Source: RGIG5050 sp045636065 (GTDB lineage: Bacteria; Verrucomicrobiota; Kiritimatiellia; RFP12; UBA1067). From it: a DNA stretch of 55,459 nt. The notes under the pieces were generated by a model. The model searched no databases and was not told where the DNA came from. It was given only the letters and a program-made list of their open reading frames with translations. The DNA is taken from assembly GCA_045636065.1 (NCBI GenBank), contig JAZTWW010000060.1, positions 1 to 55,459 of the forward strand, read 5' to 3'. A program made the translations under genes and the position numbers. This document shows, piece after piece, positions 34,801 to 41,897 of this stretch. Positions within the stretch are counted from its first letter, which is position 1. Each line of letters opens with the position of its first letter.

Positions 34801-35859
34801 CATATTGTGTCCCGTTTCATGGCTCATGGTGTAGCGGCTATGCACCGTATTGATGTCGCATACATTGCAGGCGTAGTTCATATTGTCGAATGACGACGCA
34901 TTGAATGAAGAAGAGTATGTGTAGGCAATGCCAGAGGTCGTGCCTTCGGTCCTGTCTATAAGAAGCGTTATCGTATCGGCGCCGTATTTATCCCGCAGCT
35001 GTGAAAGTTTTGAAAGCTGGCCTTTGCGTTCACGCAGTGCGCCTAGAACCGAACCGTCGATCTTTGACCACGTGCCGTCAATTTCAACCACTCCGACTAG
35101 GCGGTAGCAGAACTGGTCGAGAAGCTCGGACTTCTCAAGCACCATATTCATCTTGTTTACGGCATAGTCGGCGAACTCTTCTATTGTATCACCGCCGCCA
35201 TCCGGCCAGTTCGAGGCGTCTTCGGCCCACGCCTTGGCGCCGCGGTCGAACGCTACAAGGACATCTACAACGCTCTTCTGGGATGCAAGCGGAAATTCTC
35301 CGCCGGTAGCGGCAAGGGTGCGGCGGGGCATGGAGGAAGCGGCCTCTTCCTGGCTTTCGTCTGCCGCAGCGCCGCCGTTCGGTATGGGCTCGACTGTTCC
35401 TGTATCGGCCGCACATGTTCCGCACTCCCCCGCGCTTTCTCTCGAAACATCGCTCACCACCACCTCGGCAGCATCACCCTTAATTCGCACATTGTAGATC
35501 AGCCTGTTCTCGAAATCGTCGACCGTGATGCGGATTGTGCCTGCCTTGGCCTTAACCACCGCCGAGGCGGAAGAGTCCCTGTCCCTGGCGATGAACGACT
35601 GCCCCGCGATACCGGCGGGGGGCGCTGCGACTATGTCAAGCATGAAAGCCTTTGCGCCGGGCAGCTGCAGGTCGATCGTGTCGCCGACGGCGATATTCAC
35701 CGTACCATCCGGTACGTCAGACCGCATCACGTACATCTGCCTCTCGCCGCCGGATGCGACGGGTTCGGCGGATGAAAGATCGAAAAGGCGTTCAGCGGCA
35801 GGCAACGCGGCCGCAACCGATGCAAAAAGCGCCAGCAAGGCGATATGGACAGACTTCAT
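28819..35859 (-). CDS. Giant secreted protein with two metzincin protease domains
   Basis: 2346 residues with a signal peptide (about 1-22). Two copies of a metallopeptidase domain: about 195-450 with zinc motif HETGHNMGCGH (His347, Glu348, His351, His357) and Met-turn Met390 in HTVMAYS; and about 1410-1645 with HENAHNMGCGH (His1556, Glu1557, His1560, His1566) and Met-turn Met1597 in HTIMAYG. Each is followed by a chitobiase C-terminal-like sandwich (IYYTTDGSVP near 488; IIYTLDGSVP near 1686). Between and after are repetitive beta-helix/autotransporter-strand-like regions (about 590-1000 and 1890-2190) and two LamG-like domains (about 1040-1400). The last ~140 residues form a separate module. 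GGAGGTGCC precedes the ATG. Third codon positions are visibly more AT-rich than in neighbours over much of the gene. Likely degrades or binds glycoproteins outside the cell; substrate unknown. Confidence 0.85.
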   Translation of the reverse strand: MKSVHIALLALFASVAAALPAAERLFDLSSAEPVASGGERQMYVMRSDVPDGTVNIAVGDTIDLQLPGAKAFMLDIVAAPPAGIAGQSFIARDRDSSASAVVKAKAGTIRITVDDFENRLIYNVRIKGDAAEVVVSDVSRESAGECGTCAADTGTVEPIPNGGAAADESQEEAASSMPRRTLAATGGEFPLASQKSVVDVLVAFDRGAKAWAEDASNWPDGGGDTIEEFADYAVNKMNMVLEKSELLDQFCYRLVGVVEIDGTWSKIDGSVLGALRERKGQLSKLSQLRDKYGADTITLLIDRTEGTTSGIAYTYSSSFNASSFDNMNYACNVCDINTVHSRYTMSHETGHNMGCGHSNRQGSNSGPGRYLDSCGYHFVDANNVRRHTVMAYSNASDDSYSYAPIAYFSAPDITPEDYGVPLGVEGVNNNRGALSQTHADIASLREHVFPYDWDVKFHDSSKNEILNGSYFSAYIYVTLYHQNADADIYYTTDGSVPNEMSQKCSSGENIYVSADTGKTVTITACAVVDGVAQSMRSITLTEGFLWSGEQGENGNGRWIATDSSVKAWIDSSEYFYDGYDAVVFPNLNGIDSAVVTVKGSVEPLSSAFPADITSYTFTAGDETALISLPDESFAPSGDLTFDVPVNLSATSFASPAYHNVSFNAPFGTNITAGASYGHCTNEIVVGKCGTLTVAPGAGKTQVFNRLNTKTYYSDAKFVVGEGNVVFNGPYDGGWGLFGNTQVVVGEGGNLVFNNAAATGFGMTSAFTIENGGMVTFNSDEHMRRPLYLAGGTVVCNARLDRMDAAGITVTGDSEIKGNGRILLRYENERINVADGKTLTLNVPTKDGPNTEGYGFVKIGGGEIVANKELEHSGAAIISNGTFTVGYSSTKACGTGWRIGREATLRIDGGCFLHVPSLELEIGSELSIPAGESHAISAEGAVDLSGILLELRGVSNLALGAKYPLIFAAGGFSGVRGVNKSRMPALKGGLGWKLDVEDGVLSASVVNIADADPMLNFLSNANDLHFLVPDDAKATAEGDIEIVSSPILIDGFSTNAVAITLDVVIPEAASATQQTLCSWNVGNNIVRCVVTNGVVDCFYGNNNQHVDNTTNFVAVSGGRHTIEIGYYSFDNNYYGGTYVYVDGEPAYRAPTLRWSKSNVSRIAIGATAADEPSLPYEGLVVKNVAVVDATSSAPLPKMTVSGGNVKYNYLASKSPRVFAIAPYGGFAMDQAVLSAEFSSTNDEMAVSVIASFPENAVGTIMCLAVLNGEDGKSISAQVEYEGDGTFAIRDNGLSLDSHKSIQVNEPDTDVSNRHLYTMTYTINEGIRFYQDGVEIVRAESRFNNNGYPAWKRVTFGCGYWTGWMESWNDNPYPMPHFKVYASHIAFDTDDRTVSEAAVLASMAADEPEVMTRLPTVDILVAFDNGAQAYVENKGMGLEEFAAAQIQKMNDALATNRLDACYSYRLAGVCRVDARYSKIGDVSGDLVAGVGPLVTLRSNREILGADTVTLLVDNESDITLGYGCPLSSSTDVEGCHDDAFSVCSISAVHLGSQHTMLHENAHNMGCGHARQQGQANSPFDYGRGYYFTDNNNVSRHTIMAYGTDQGASWYFSTSSDEFGLDLGDADNDNARVLRETCGAVSGWRDCVKPFEDDVVVADASTGEAVISGRVFKNSISVELSAAAAGSTIIYTLDGSVPTGSSSVYSAPLEITDDTTLTVATSNGSTISPPRTINLFRRDAIPSEGLWRTSVKYPWTDEEDGSIRSCNHTEYRYYCTTPLAVSIEGPKILTFKHKSYFFTPDYGSNYSHIEVLLDDSAIVSSNYCDTGWSDDVEIHIPQGRHEVQFVYSQRSAMNNPKDNKDVTAEMDDALWIKDISIEDDVLAGAYEVPAGITVELGDIPKGTTRVIGEGTVNCGSELPSDSLGWTNATWEGTIAFNGLSGDACKDFRFELYGNANSKIQLTNCSIPYLNNNNATFAGTLVLVDDGENHAAFSTNNGYSDCYNVFGALEGDGSMSFANGQRQGYVFLTATNYTGGISIEAKNNNGTVGGRRIVFGNVTDAADLPTTSASITVKSGATASIGANATWNAGHGVEIAGTLLVKGANATLDRNADGTLGLKLVGGATLRFDLSDAKLTFAKAPVFASGTVKIAFGAGVKPVAGATLIDWSAGGTAPGGSFEFEDASLSQKWELTKGASGLTISVIKPADSFDIPGTSSFIPPGDAEVETWLANDEIYQELLEWNDGDYPWQDYFAETGFNGYKNWMNFLLGFPADDSSAKFSVTIEIVNGEVVVRTNDSVPSGYLDVVVKRLYSKESLDGQWPAEGEVINGTVKAVPLAPGARFYKVKVDFE

Positions 35860-35898
35860 GGCACCTCCGTTTAGGAAGACTTCTCCAATCTTGCTTCA

Positions 35899-35930
35899 AT
35901 ACTATCAAATCAACGTCTCTTTGTAAAGAG
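35899..35930 (-). promoter_or_regulatory. Promoter of the giant protease with overlapping palindrome
   Basis: On minus: -35 TTTACA (35922-35927), 17 bases, -10 TAGTAT (35899-35904). The -35 is embedded in the inverted repeat CTCTTT-AC-AAAGAG (35917-35930), placed where a repressor would block polymerase. Confidence 0.55.
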
Positions 35931-35942
35931 CAGCCAAGCGCA

Positions 35943-37856
35943 CTATGACATAGCCCTGGCGAAATCGCGGAACCTGTCCCACTTGAGGCGCATCATCGAG
36001 CGTATGTTCTGCGAATATTCAAGCCTTTTGGCGTCGTTCTCCGGCGTCGATTCGGCAGGCAGCATCAGCTGCCGGCGCTTGAGCTCGTCGCACCAGAGCT
36101 GCCGCGCCATGTCCCTGAGGACGCGCTCAGGCCCAAGTTCGGACAGCGCAGCCTTATCGGTCCCGAGAAGTATCCCGTCCAGGATCTCGCACATCGGCCC
36201 GTCAAGACTGCGCCTTAGAGCGCCCATGGCCCCGGCATCCCCTTGCGAGGCGTCCCTCCACGCGCCGATGAACCTCCTCGTGAAAGGATGCGAAAGGACG
36301 GCATCGGGGATGCACTCGTCCACAATCGCCATTATGTCCGAATCCCCCATATTCGCAAAAAGAAGCTCGCACAATGCCACCTCCCTCGGCGGAGGCGGAT
36401 TGACGTCCGGCGAACGCGCATCTTCGCCCTCGCCGAAGAAGAACTCGGGCGGGGGACCATCCTCTTCACCGTCCGGCGCATCCTGCGCCACGGCGGGTGC
36501 CTGCGCCTTGTGCATTCCGGCAGGCGCCGCTGGCTTCTGCCTCTCCATAACCGCCAGATCCTCCTTGAACGCCGAAACGGGAATCGACATCATCTTCGAG
36601 GCTTCATCCAGAAGCGCGGAGCGCATCACCGAGCTTGAGCACGACGAGGCTGTCTCGAGAACGGCCTTCGACATACGCGAGAGCGCGTCTATCGTCCCGG
36701 GGTTTGCCTCGTCTTCGCGCATTACCCTTATCTGGAAGGCGATTATGCTCTCGGCCGCATCGAGGCACGCCTGGAAAGCCGCAGGACCTCCCTTTAGAAG
36801 AAGCGAATCCGGATCCTCGCCCTTTGGAAGCGCAGCAACCCTCACCGGAATGCCGCGCGCCAAGAAAAGCTTCGCGGTCTTGACGGCGGCCTTCCGCCCC
36901 GCACCGTCCCCGTCGAAGACGAGCACCACGCTGTCGGCGTTTCTCGCGAGCATTGCGGCATGGTCGTCGGTAAAGCTCGTTCCCTGGCTTGCGACGGCCG
37001 TCGTAAAGCCGTTCATATGGCATCTTATTACGTCAATCTGCCCTTCGCAGACTATGGCCTCGCGCCTCGAGGCCCGCGTTATCTCCCCCGCGGCCCTGTC
37101 GAACGCGAAAAGGACGTGGCTCTTCTTGAATATGGGCGTCTCGGGCGAGTTAACGTACTTGGCGATCTTCTTGTTGTTGGGATCGAGGATGTTGCGCGCG
37201 CTGAATGCGACGGCCCTCCCCTGCTTGTCGCGTATGGTGAATGCGAGCCTGCCCGCGAAGCGGCTGAACCATCTGCCGCCTGGCGTTTTGGGAGGGAGGA
37301 GAACCCCCGCCTTCTCAAGCTCCTGCGGCTCGTAGCCGTACTTCCCGGCCCATTTGAGGATTGCGTCGGGATCGAGGGGAACGTAGCCTATGGTGAACCT
37401 CTCCGCCGCATCGCCGTCAAGCCTGCGCGAGGCGACGTACCTTCGCGCAACCTCCGCCTCCTTCGCCTTCAGGAGGCATCTATGGAAGAACTCCGCAAGA
37501 CCTGCATGGAGCGCGAAAAGCCTCTGCCTCAAACCGGCTTCGGGATCCTCCTTCATCTCGATCTTGACGCCCGTCATATCGCCAAGCTTCTTGAGCGCCT
37601 CCATGAAGCCCATGCCCTCGTGCTTCATCAGGAAATCGATCGCCGTACCGCTTTCGCCGCATCCGAAGCAGTAGTAGTAGTTCTTGGATGTGTTTATGTG
37701 GAAGCTCGGCGTCTTCTCGTGGTGGAACGGGCAGCAGGCGATAAAGTCGCTGCCGCTTGGCTTGAGCTGCACACCGCAAGAGGATATGAGCCCGGCGAGA
37801 TCGGCGCGTTCCTTTATCTCCTCGATAGTCGAGGCGGGTATGGACCCTGAGGCCAT
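35943..37856 (-). CDS. dnaG: DNA primase
   Basis: 637 residues. It makes RNA primers at the replication fork. N-terminal CHC2 zinc ribbon with Cys42, His45, Cys63 and Cys66 (CPFHHEKTPSF, YYCFGCG); catalytic core with RFAGRLAFTIRD and GRAVAFSARNI; Toprim with VCEGQIDVI (metal-binding Glu) and VFDGDGAGRKAA (Asp pair). A Pro/Ala-rich linker at about 440-490 precedes a C-terminal helicase-binding-like region that is not strongly conserved. It begins one base after the purB stop (TGA-T-ATG). rpoD and rpsU, its usual neighbours, are absent. Confidence 0.96.
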   Translation of the reverse strand: MASGSIPASTIEEIKERADLAGLISSCGVQLKPSGSDFIACCPFHHEKTPSFHINTSKNYYYCFGCGESGTAIDFLMKHEGMGFMEALKKLGDMTGVKIEMKEDPEAGLRQRLFALHAGLAEFFHRCLLKAKEAEVARRYVASRRLDGDAAERFTIGYVPLDPDAILKWAGKYGYEPQELEKAGVLLPPKTPGGRWFSRFAGRLAFTIRDKQGRAVAFSARNILDPNNKKIAKYVNSPETPIFKKSHVLFAFDRAAGEITRASRREAIVCEGQIDVIRCHMNGFTTAVASQGTSFTDDHAAMLARNADSVVLVFDGDGAGRKAAVKTAKLFLARGIPVRVAALPKGEDPDSLLLKGGPAAFQACLDAAESIIAFQIRVMREDEANPGTIDALSRMSKAVLETASSCSSSVMRSALLDEASKMMSIPVSAFKEDLAVMERQKPAAPAGMHKAQAPAVAQDAPDGEEDGPPPEFFFGEGEDARSPDVNPPPPREVALCELLFANMGDSDIMAIVDECIPDAVLSHPFTRRFIGAWRDASQGDAGAMGALRRSLDGPMCEILDGILLGTDKAALSELGPERVLRDMARQLWCDELKRRQLMLPAESTPENDAKRLEYSQNIRSMMRLKWDRFRDFARAMS

Positions 37857-37857
37857 A

Positions 37858-39228
37858 TCAACCCTTGACTATGCGCGCCAGCTCTTCGGCCTTGCCCACG
37901 TACTTCGCGGGCGTGAGCTCCTTTAGCCGCTCCTTGTCGGCCGCAGGCAGATCGAGCCCCTCTACGAAGTCGCGCATTATCTCCTGCGTGACGCGCCTTC
38001 CGCGCGTAAGCTCCTTGAGCCGCTCGTAGGGGCGATCCATGCCGACCTTGCGCATGACCGTCTGTATCGGCTCTGCGAGGACCTCCCAGTTCGAGTCGAG
38101 GTCCGCCGCAAGGCGCTCCGTGTTGAGCTCAAGCTTGCCGAGGCCCTTCGCCGTAGAGGATATCGCGACAAGGCTGTACGCGAAACCGACGCCCATGTTC
38201 CTGAGGACGGTCGAATCGGTGAGATCGCGCTGCATCCTCGAGATCGGCAGCTTGCGCGCCAGAAAGCCGAACACCGCGTTCGCGAGCCCGAGATTCCCCT
38301 CGGAGTTCTCGGGGTCGATGGGGTTCACCTTGTGCGGCATGGTGGAGCTTCCTATCTCCCCCTTGACGGTACGCTGCTTGAAGTAGCCCATCGAGACGTA
38401 CGTCCACACGTCGCGGTCGAAATCGAGAAGGACGGTGTTCCAGCGCTCGATCGCGTCGAAAAGCTCGGCGATGCCGTCGTGCGGCTCGATCTGGATCGTA
38501 AGGCGGTTCTGCCTCAAACCGAACCCCTCTATCACGCCGCGCGAAAGCGCCTCCCAATCCACATCAGGGTATGCGCTTAGATGGGCGTTGAAGTTTCCGA
38601 CGGCGCCGTTCATCTTGGCCGGAAGGACGATGCGGTCGATCTCGGCCTCCTGCCTCCTGAGGCGCGCCGCCACAACCGCCAGCTCCTTGCCGACGGTCGT
38701 GGGCGAAGCCGGCTGGCCGTGGGTGTGCGCGAGCATCGGCACGTCCGCAAACTCGCAGGCCATCTCGGCTATCCGCCCGGTCACGCCGTTCTGGGCCTCC
38801 CTGAGGATCTTGAGGCCGTCTCTAAGCATGAGCGCGTGGCTCATGTTGTTGATGTCCTCGCTTGTGCAAGCGAAATGGACGAACTCGGAGCGAGATTCGA
38901 GCGGCGTTCCGGCGATGCGCTCCTTGATGAAGTATTCCACGGCCTTCACGTCGTGGTTCGTAGTCTTCTCGATGTCCTTTACGCGCTGCGCATCGGCAAG
39001 CGAGAAGCCGCCAACCATGGAGTCGAGGATGGCGGTCTCCTCCGCTGTCAAAGGCGGGCACTCCGGGATTCCAGGGTGCGCCGCAAGCGCCTTGAGCCAC
39101 GCGCACTCCACCTCGACGCGCCTCTTCACTAGACCATACTCGCTGAAGACCTCGCGCAGAGGCTCCGTCTTGGCGCCGTAGCGCCCATCCATCGGCGAAA
39201 CCGCCATCAAAACGTCAAGTGCTGCCAT
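37858..39228 (-). CDS. purB: Adenylosuccinate lyase
   Basis: 456 residues, the Escherichia coli-type length. It cleaves SAICAR and adenylosuccinate, releasing fumarate, in purine synthesis. N-terminal SPMDGRYGAKTEPLRE, TTNHDVKAVEYF, FACTSEDINN and the catalytic His region MLAHTHGQPASPT are present, and the flexible signature loop GSSTMPHKVNPIDPENSEGN carries the catalytic Ser. The gene starts one base after the stop of the YfhO-like gene and ends one base before dnaG, with the same TGA-T-ATG junction at both sides. Confidence 0.97.
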   Translation of the reverse strand: MAALDVLMAVSPMDGRYGAKTEPLREVFSEYGLVKRRVEVECAWLKALAAHPGIPECPPLTAEETAILDSMVGGFSLADAQRVKDIEKTTNHDVKAVEYFIKERIAGTPLESRSEFVHFACTSEDINNMSHALMLRDGLKILREAQNGVTGRIAEMACEFADVPMLAHTHGQPASPTTVGKELAVVAARLRRQEAEIDRIVLPAKMNGAVGNFNAHLSAYPDVDWEALSRGVIEGFGLRQNRLTIQIEPHDGIAELFDAIERWNTVLLDFDRDVWTYVSMGYFKQRTVKGEIGSSTMPHKVNPIDPENSEGNLGLANAVFGFLARKLPISRMQRDLTDSTVLRNMGVGFAYSLVAISSTAKGLGKLELNTERLAADLDSNWEVLAEPIQTVMRKVGMDRPYERLKELTRGRRVTQEIMRDFVEGLDLPAADKERLKELTPAKYVGKAEELARIVKG

Positions 39229-39229
39229 A

Positions 39230-41257
39230 TCAACCTCTCATTCCGGAAACTTTGCGGAAGATTATACAAAACCTTTCCCCCGTTGTCAAATACGGGCAGA
39301 TAAGCGAGACGAGAACCGCAACGCCCGCGATGACGCTCGCGAGCGTCATGGCCTGCGCAAGCGCTCTGGGCGACGACTCCGGCTCGGGTGAGGCCGGATC
39401 AGGCGGCGGAACCGCCGTATCCTCAAGGAGGAAGAATTGCGCCTTCTTGGGAGGCACGCTCCTTATACCCTCAAGTGAAACCGCATACCCGCCAACCGCC
39501 TTGAGCCTGCCGCCTTTAAGAGCCTGCGCCACATCGATGACCACCTTCCCGGATGGCACCGTGCCGCGCATATCCTGTCCATCAACGAGATGGAAGCGCC
39601 AGCCGCCAGCCGGGGCTTCGGCCTCGGCATATCCGGCGGACGAGAGAATCCATGCCGGCGGAGCCTCCGCGAGGTGCGTATCGAGCGAATCGCGCAGCAT
39701 GTCACCACCCATATGCGGCTTTGCGGCGACACGCACCGCACCGCCGCCGCGCGAAACGACGGCAGAAGCGGCGTCGTTTGGCGCAAGGAAGAACTTGACG
39801 GAGCCGTCAAGGGCGAAATACCCCCTGTCGACGCAGACGAGGTGGACGATATTGAGCGCCACCACGGCGGCAATGGCCATGTACGCGCGCGAGCGCGCCC
39901 TCGCACCCAAGCGCTTCAAGGTGGCATCGATCCCGAAGCCCGCAAGAGCGGCCACGCACCATTCAAGGAGGTGGACGAATTTGACGGGGCACCTTATCGC
40001 ATCCATGTACGGGAGGGCATAGACGAGCCTGTAGAAAGGTGTGAAAGACCCCAGTGCGCAAAGGTAGATTACCGCCCCTGAAACGAGCCAAAACAGGATC
40101 TCACCCCTGTTGCCGGGTTTTGCCGCCTCTATGGACGTCTTATCGCCCTCAGGCTTGCGCCTTCCAAGAGAGAGAGCCCCTAAAATCGCGAAAAGAAGCG
40201 TTCCAAAACCCATGTAAAGGCCATGCTGGCGAAGTGGATGCCAGCCATCGGCCATCTTGGAGTACGACTCCTCAGTTACGACAAAGCCGCAGCTCTCGGG
40301 CCTGCGGGATTGTCCGGCTTTTTTGTAGTGCATGTACCTCCCGCCCGGGAGAGGCCTCTGCACCTCTTCGCCGCACTTCGGGCAGAGCTTGATGCGATAT
40401 CCGAGCCTTCCCGAATACAGGTCGTCAGGTGACACGCGCTCGTCGTTCGAACGGCCGTGGATGTCGGGAACGGCGAATTCAAGCGTATCCTCCGGCGGAA
40501 GGCTCCAGTTGGTGCAGAAGCGCCAGCGCTCGTCCTCCGACTTTGACGCCTCGACCATCTGGCTTTCACGCGCGGCGGCATCCTCGACGAGAGCCTTCCT
40601 GAACTGCGGCGCGCCCACGACAAGCATCACGCCAAAGGCGAGGGCCGCACCTGGAAGGACCTTCAAGAACCTCCTCTCCCTGAAGCAGCACCATACGCCG
40701 TATGCGAAGGTGAAGGCGCTGAACATGAGCCAAAGGTCGGGCTGCTGCGCGCTCGCCCATGCAAGCGCCGCGCCGAGAGCGGCCCACAGGCGCAGCGGGC
40801 CACCCCTTACGCACCTGTCGACGAGACCGAAGGCGAAAGGTCCGTACATGAGCCACAGGAACCAGCCGAGATGGCCGGCTGAATAGAGCGTGAAGTTGTA
40901 GCCCATGAATGCGTAGGCCGCGCCCGCGCCGTACGACGCGAGAAGCCCCAGGCCGCGCCCGCGCAGATAGAACGCCATCCCAAGGGCGGCGAAATATGCT
41001 CCTAGCGCATACTGGAGCTCCTGCCAGAAATACATGCCCCCGAGAACATGCATGAGATCCGACGGGATGAGCCTCCCGCCCGAGAGGACGGAGCTCCACC
41101 ATCTGGAGACCTCGTCGAGCGGATAGTGCGTGGGGTTGTCGGGCTGGACGAATGCCGCGTCCATGCCCCACGCCCCCCAGAACACATACGCCGCGCATAC
41201 GGCGAAGAATGCCGTAAACGCGGCGAATGCCTTGATACTGGCGCTCTTAGAGCTCAT
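39230..41257 (-). CDS. Polytopic membrane protein, YfhO-like
   Basis: 675 residues with about 12 hydrophobic helices spread over 8-30, 85-250 and 375-490, and one near the C-terminus (about 640-660). The early WWSSVLSGGRLIPSD and QELQYALGAYFAALGMAFYLR, and GFGTLLFAILGALSL, recall YfhO/GT-C-type membrane glycosyltransferase-like proteins. A large non-membrane loop at about 255-360 contains DIHGRSNDERVSPDDLY and a CPKCGEE pair. The C-terminal half is a soluble domain. Function not known; transfer of a lipid-linked sugar is one possibility. Its start overlaps the YbjN-like gene by 11 bases. Confidence 0.72.
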   Translation of the reverse strand: MSSKSASIKAFAAFTAFFAVCAAYVFWGAWGMDAAFVQPDNPTHYPLDEVSRWWSSVLSGGRLIPSDLMHVLGGMYFWQELQYALGAYFAALGMAFYLRGRGLGLLASYGAGAAYAFMGYNFTLYSAGHLGWFLWLMYGPFAFGLVDRCVRGGPLRLWAALGAALAWASAQQPDLWLMFSAFTFAYGVWCCFRERRFLKVLPGAALAFGVMLVVGAPQFRKALVEDAAARESQMVEASKSEDERWRFCTNWSLPPEDTLEFAVPDIHGRSNDERVSPDDLYSGRLGYRIKLCPKCGEEVQRPLPGGRYMHYKKAGQSRRPESCGFVVTEESYSKMADGWHPLRQHGLYMGFGTLLFAILGALSLGRRKPEGDKTSIEAAKPGNRGEILFWLVSGAVIYLCALGSFTPFYRLVYALPYMDAIRCPVKFVHLLEWCVAALAGFGIDATLKRLGARARSRAYMAIAAVVALNIVHLVCVDRGYFALDGSVKFFLAPNDAASAVVSRGGGAVRVAAKPHMGGDMLRDSLDTHLAEAPPAWILSSAGYAEAEAPAGGWRFHLVDGQDMRGTVPSGKVVIDVAQALKGGRLKAVGGYAVSLEGIRSVPPKKAQFFLLEDTAVPPPDPASPEPESSPRALAQAMTLASVIAGVAVLVSLICPYLTTGERFCIIFRKVSGMRG

Positions 41258-41762
41258 CCGTGCCGAGGATCTCCTCCTCCACCTCGTCGGCGGAGAGGGC
41301 TACGACGCCCGTCACCTTCTTGAGGGTCGCGCCGGAGCAGTCGGCCGAGACGGTGGCGGTGAAGATGGCCCAGTACTTGCCGTTGCGCATCTTCTTGATC
41401 GACCACGCACCGATCTTGTACTGGCTGTTGAGCTCAAGAAGCCTGCGCATCTGATGGTCCGTGAGATCGTCTGCGGTGAACCCGACGGCCCACACCTCGC
41501 GAAGTTCGAACTCGCCAAGGGTCATCGTGTTCGAGTTGACGAACGTGACGTGCGAACGGTCGTTCTTGAGGCCCCAGCTGACCTTGTAGTCGCCGTCGCT
41601 GTCGATGGAATACTTGAGATCGGCCGCATCCAACGCACGCTTCACGCGCTTGTCGGCATTCTCGAACTCTTCATCGGTCGTATTCTCGCCGACGAACGCA
41701 TGCGCACCCATAGCAAGGGCGCATGCCACAGCCCCAACCATCAGCCTCAATCCGCTCTTCAT
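41247..41762 (-). CDS. Exported YbjN-like protein
   Basis: 171 residues from ATG 41762, chosen because GGAGG lies nine bases upstream and a signal peptide (LRLMVGAVACALAMGAHA) follows at once; a longer frame start at 41816 overlaps the -10 element. The mature protein, with KYSIDSDGDYKVSWGL, TFVNSNTMTLGEFELREVWAVGF, and then ALSADEVEEEIL at the end, resembles the YbjN/type III chaperone-like fold. Members are poorly understood. It is the first gene of a run that continues with the YfhO-like gene, purB and dnaG. Confidence 0.75.
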   Translation of the reverse strand: MKSGLRLMVGAVACALAMGAHAFVGENTTDEEFENADKRVKRALDAADLKYSIDSDGDYKVSWGLKNDRSHVTFVNSNTMTLGEFELREVWAVGFTADDLTDHQMRRLLELNSQYKIGAWSIKKMRNGKYWAIFTATVSADCSGATLKKVTGVVALSADEVEEEILGTDEL

Positions 41763-41815
41763 CGCAATTTCCTCCGTTTCATTTTTCCGCAAAGCGTAAA
41801 ATCCACGCTGGAACA

Positions 41816-41844
41816 ATTATAGCAGATGCCCCCTGCGATTTCAA
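41816..41844 (-). promoter_or_regulatory. Promoter of the YbjN-YfhO-purB-dnaG run
   Basis: On minus: -35 TTGAAA (41839-41844), 17 bases, -10 TATAAT (41816-41821). The leader of about 45 bases contains the small stem GCGT..ACGC and then GGAGG. Confidence 0.75.
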
Positions 41845-41881
41845 GCGGAAGTTTGGACTTTTTCTTTCACGGGATATATGG

Positions 41882-41887
41882 TATAAT
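41882..41887 (+). promoter_or_regulatory. -10 element of the batA-like gene, near-leaderless
   Basis: Extended -10 TGG-TATAAT ending 10 bases before ATG 41898; no good -35 lies at 17 bases. The 5' leader would be only 3-4 bases with no ribosome site. It is divergent from the YbjN promoter 60 bases away. Confidence 0.6.
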
Positions 41888-41897
41888 TTTCCGCATC

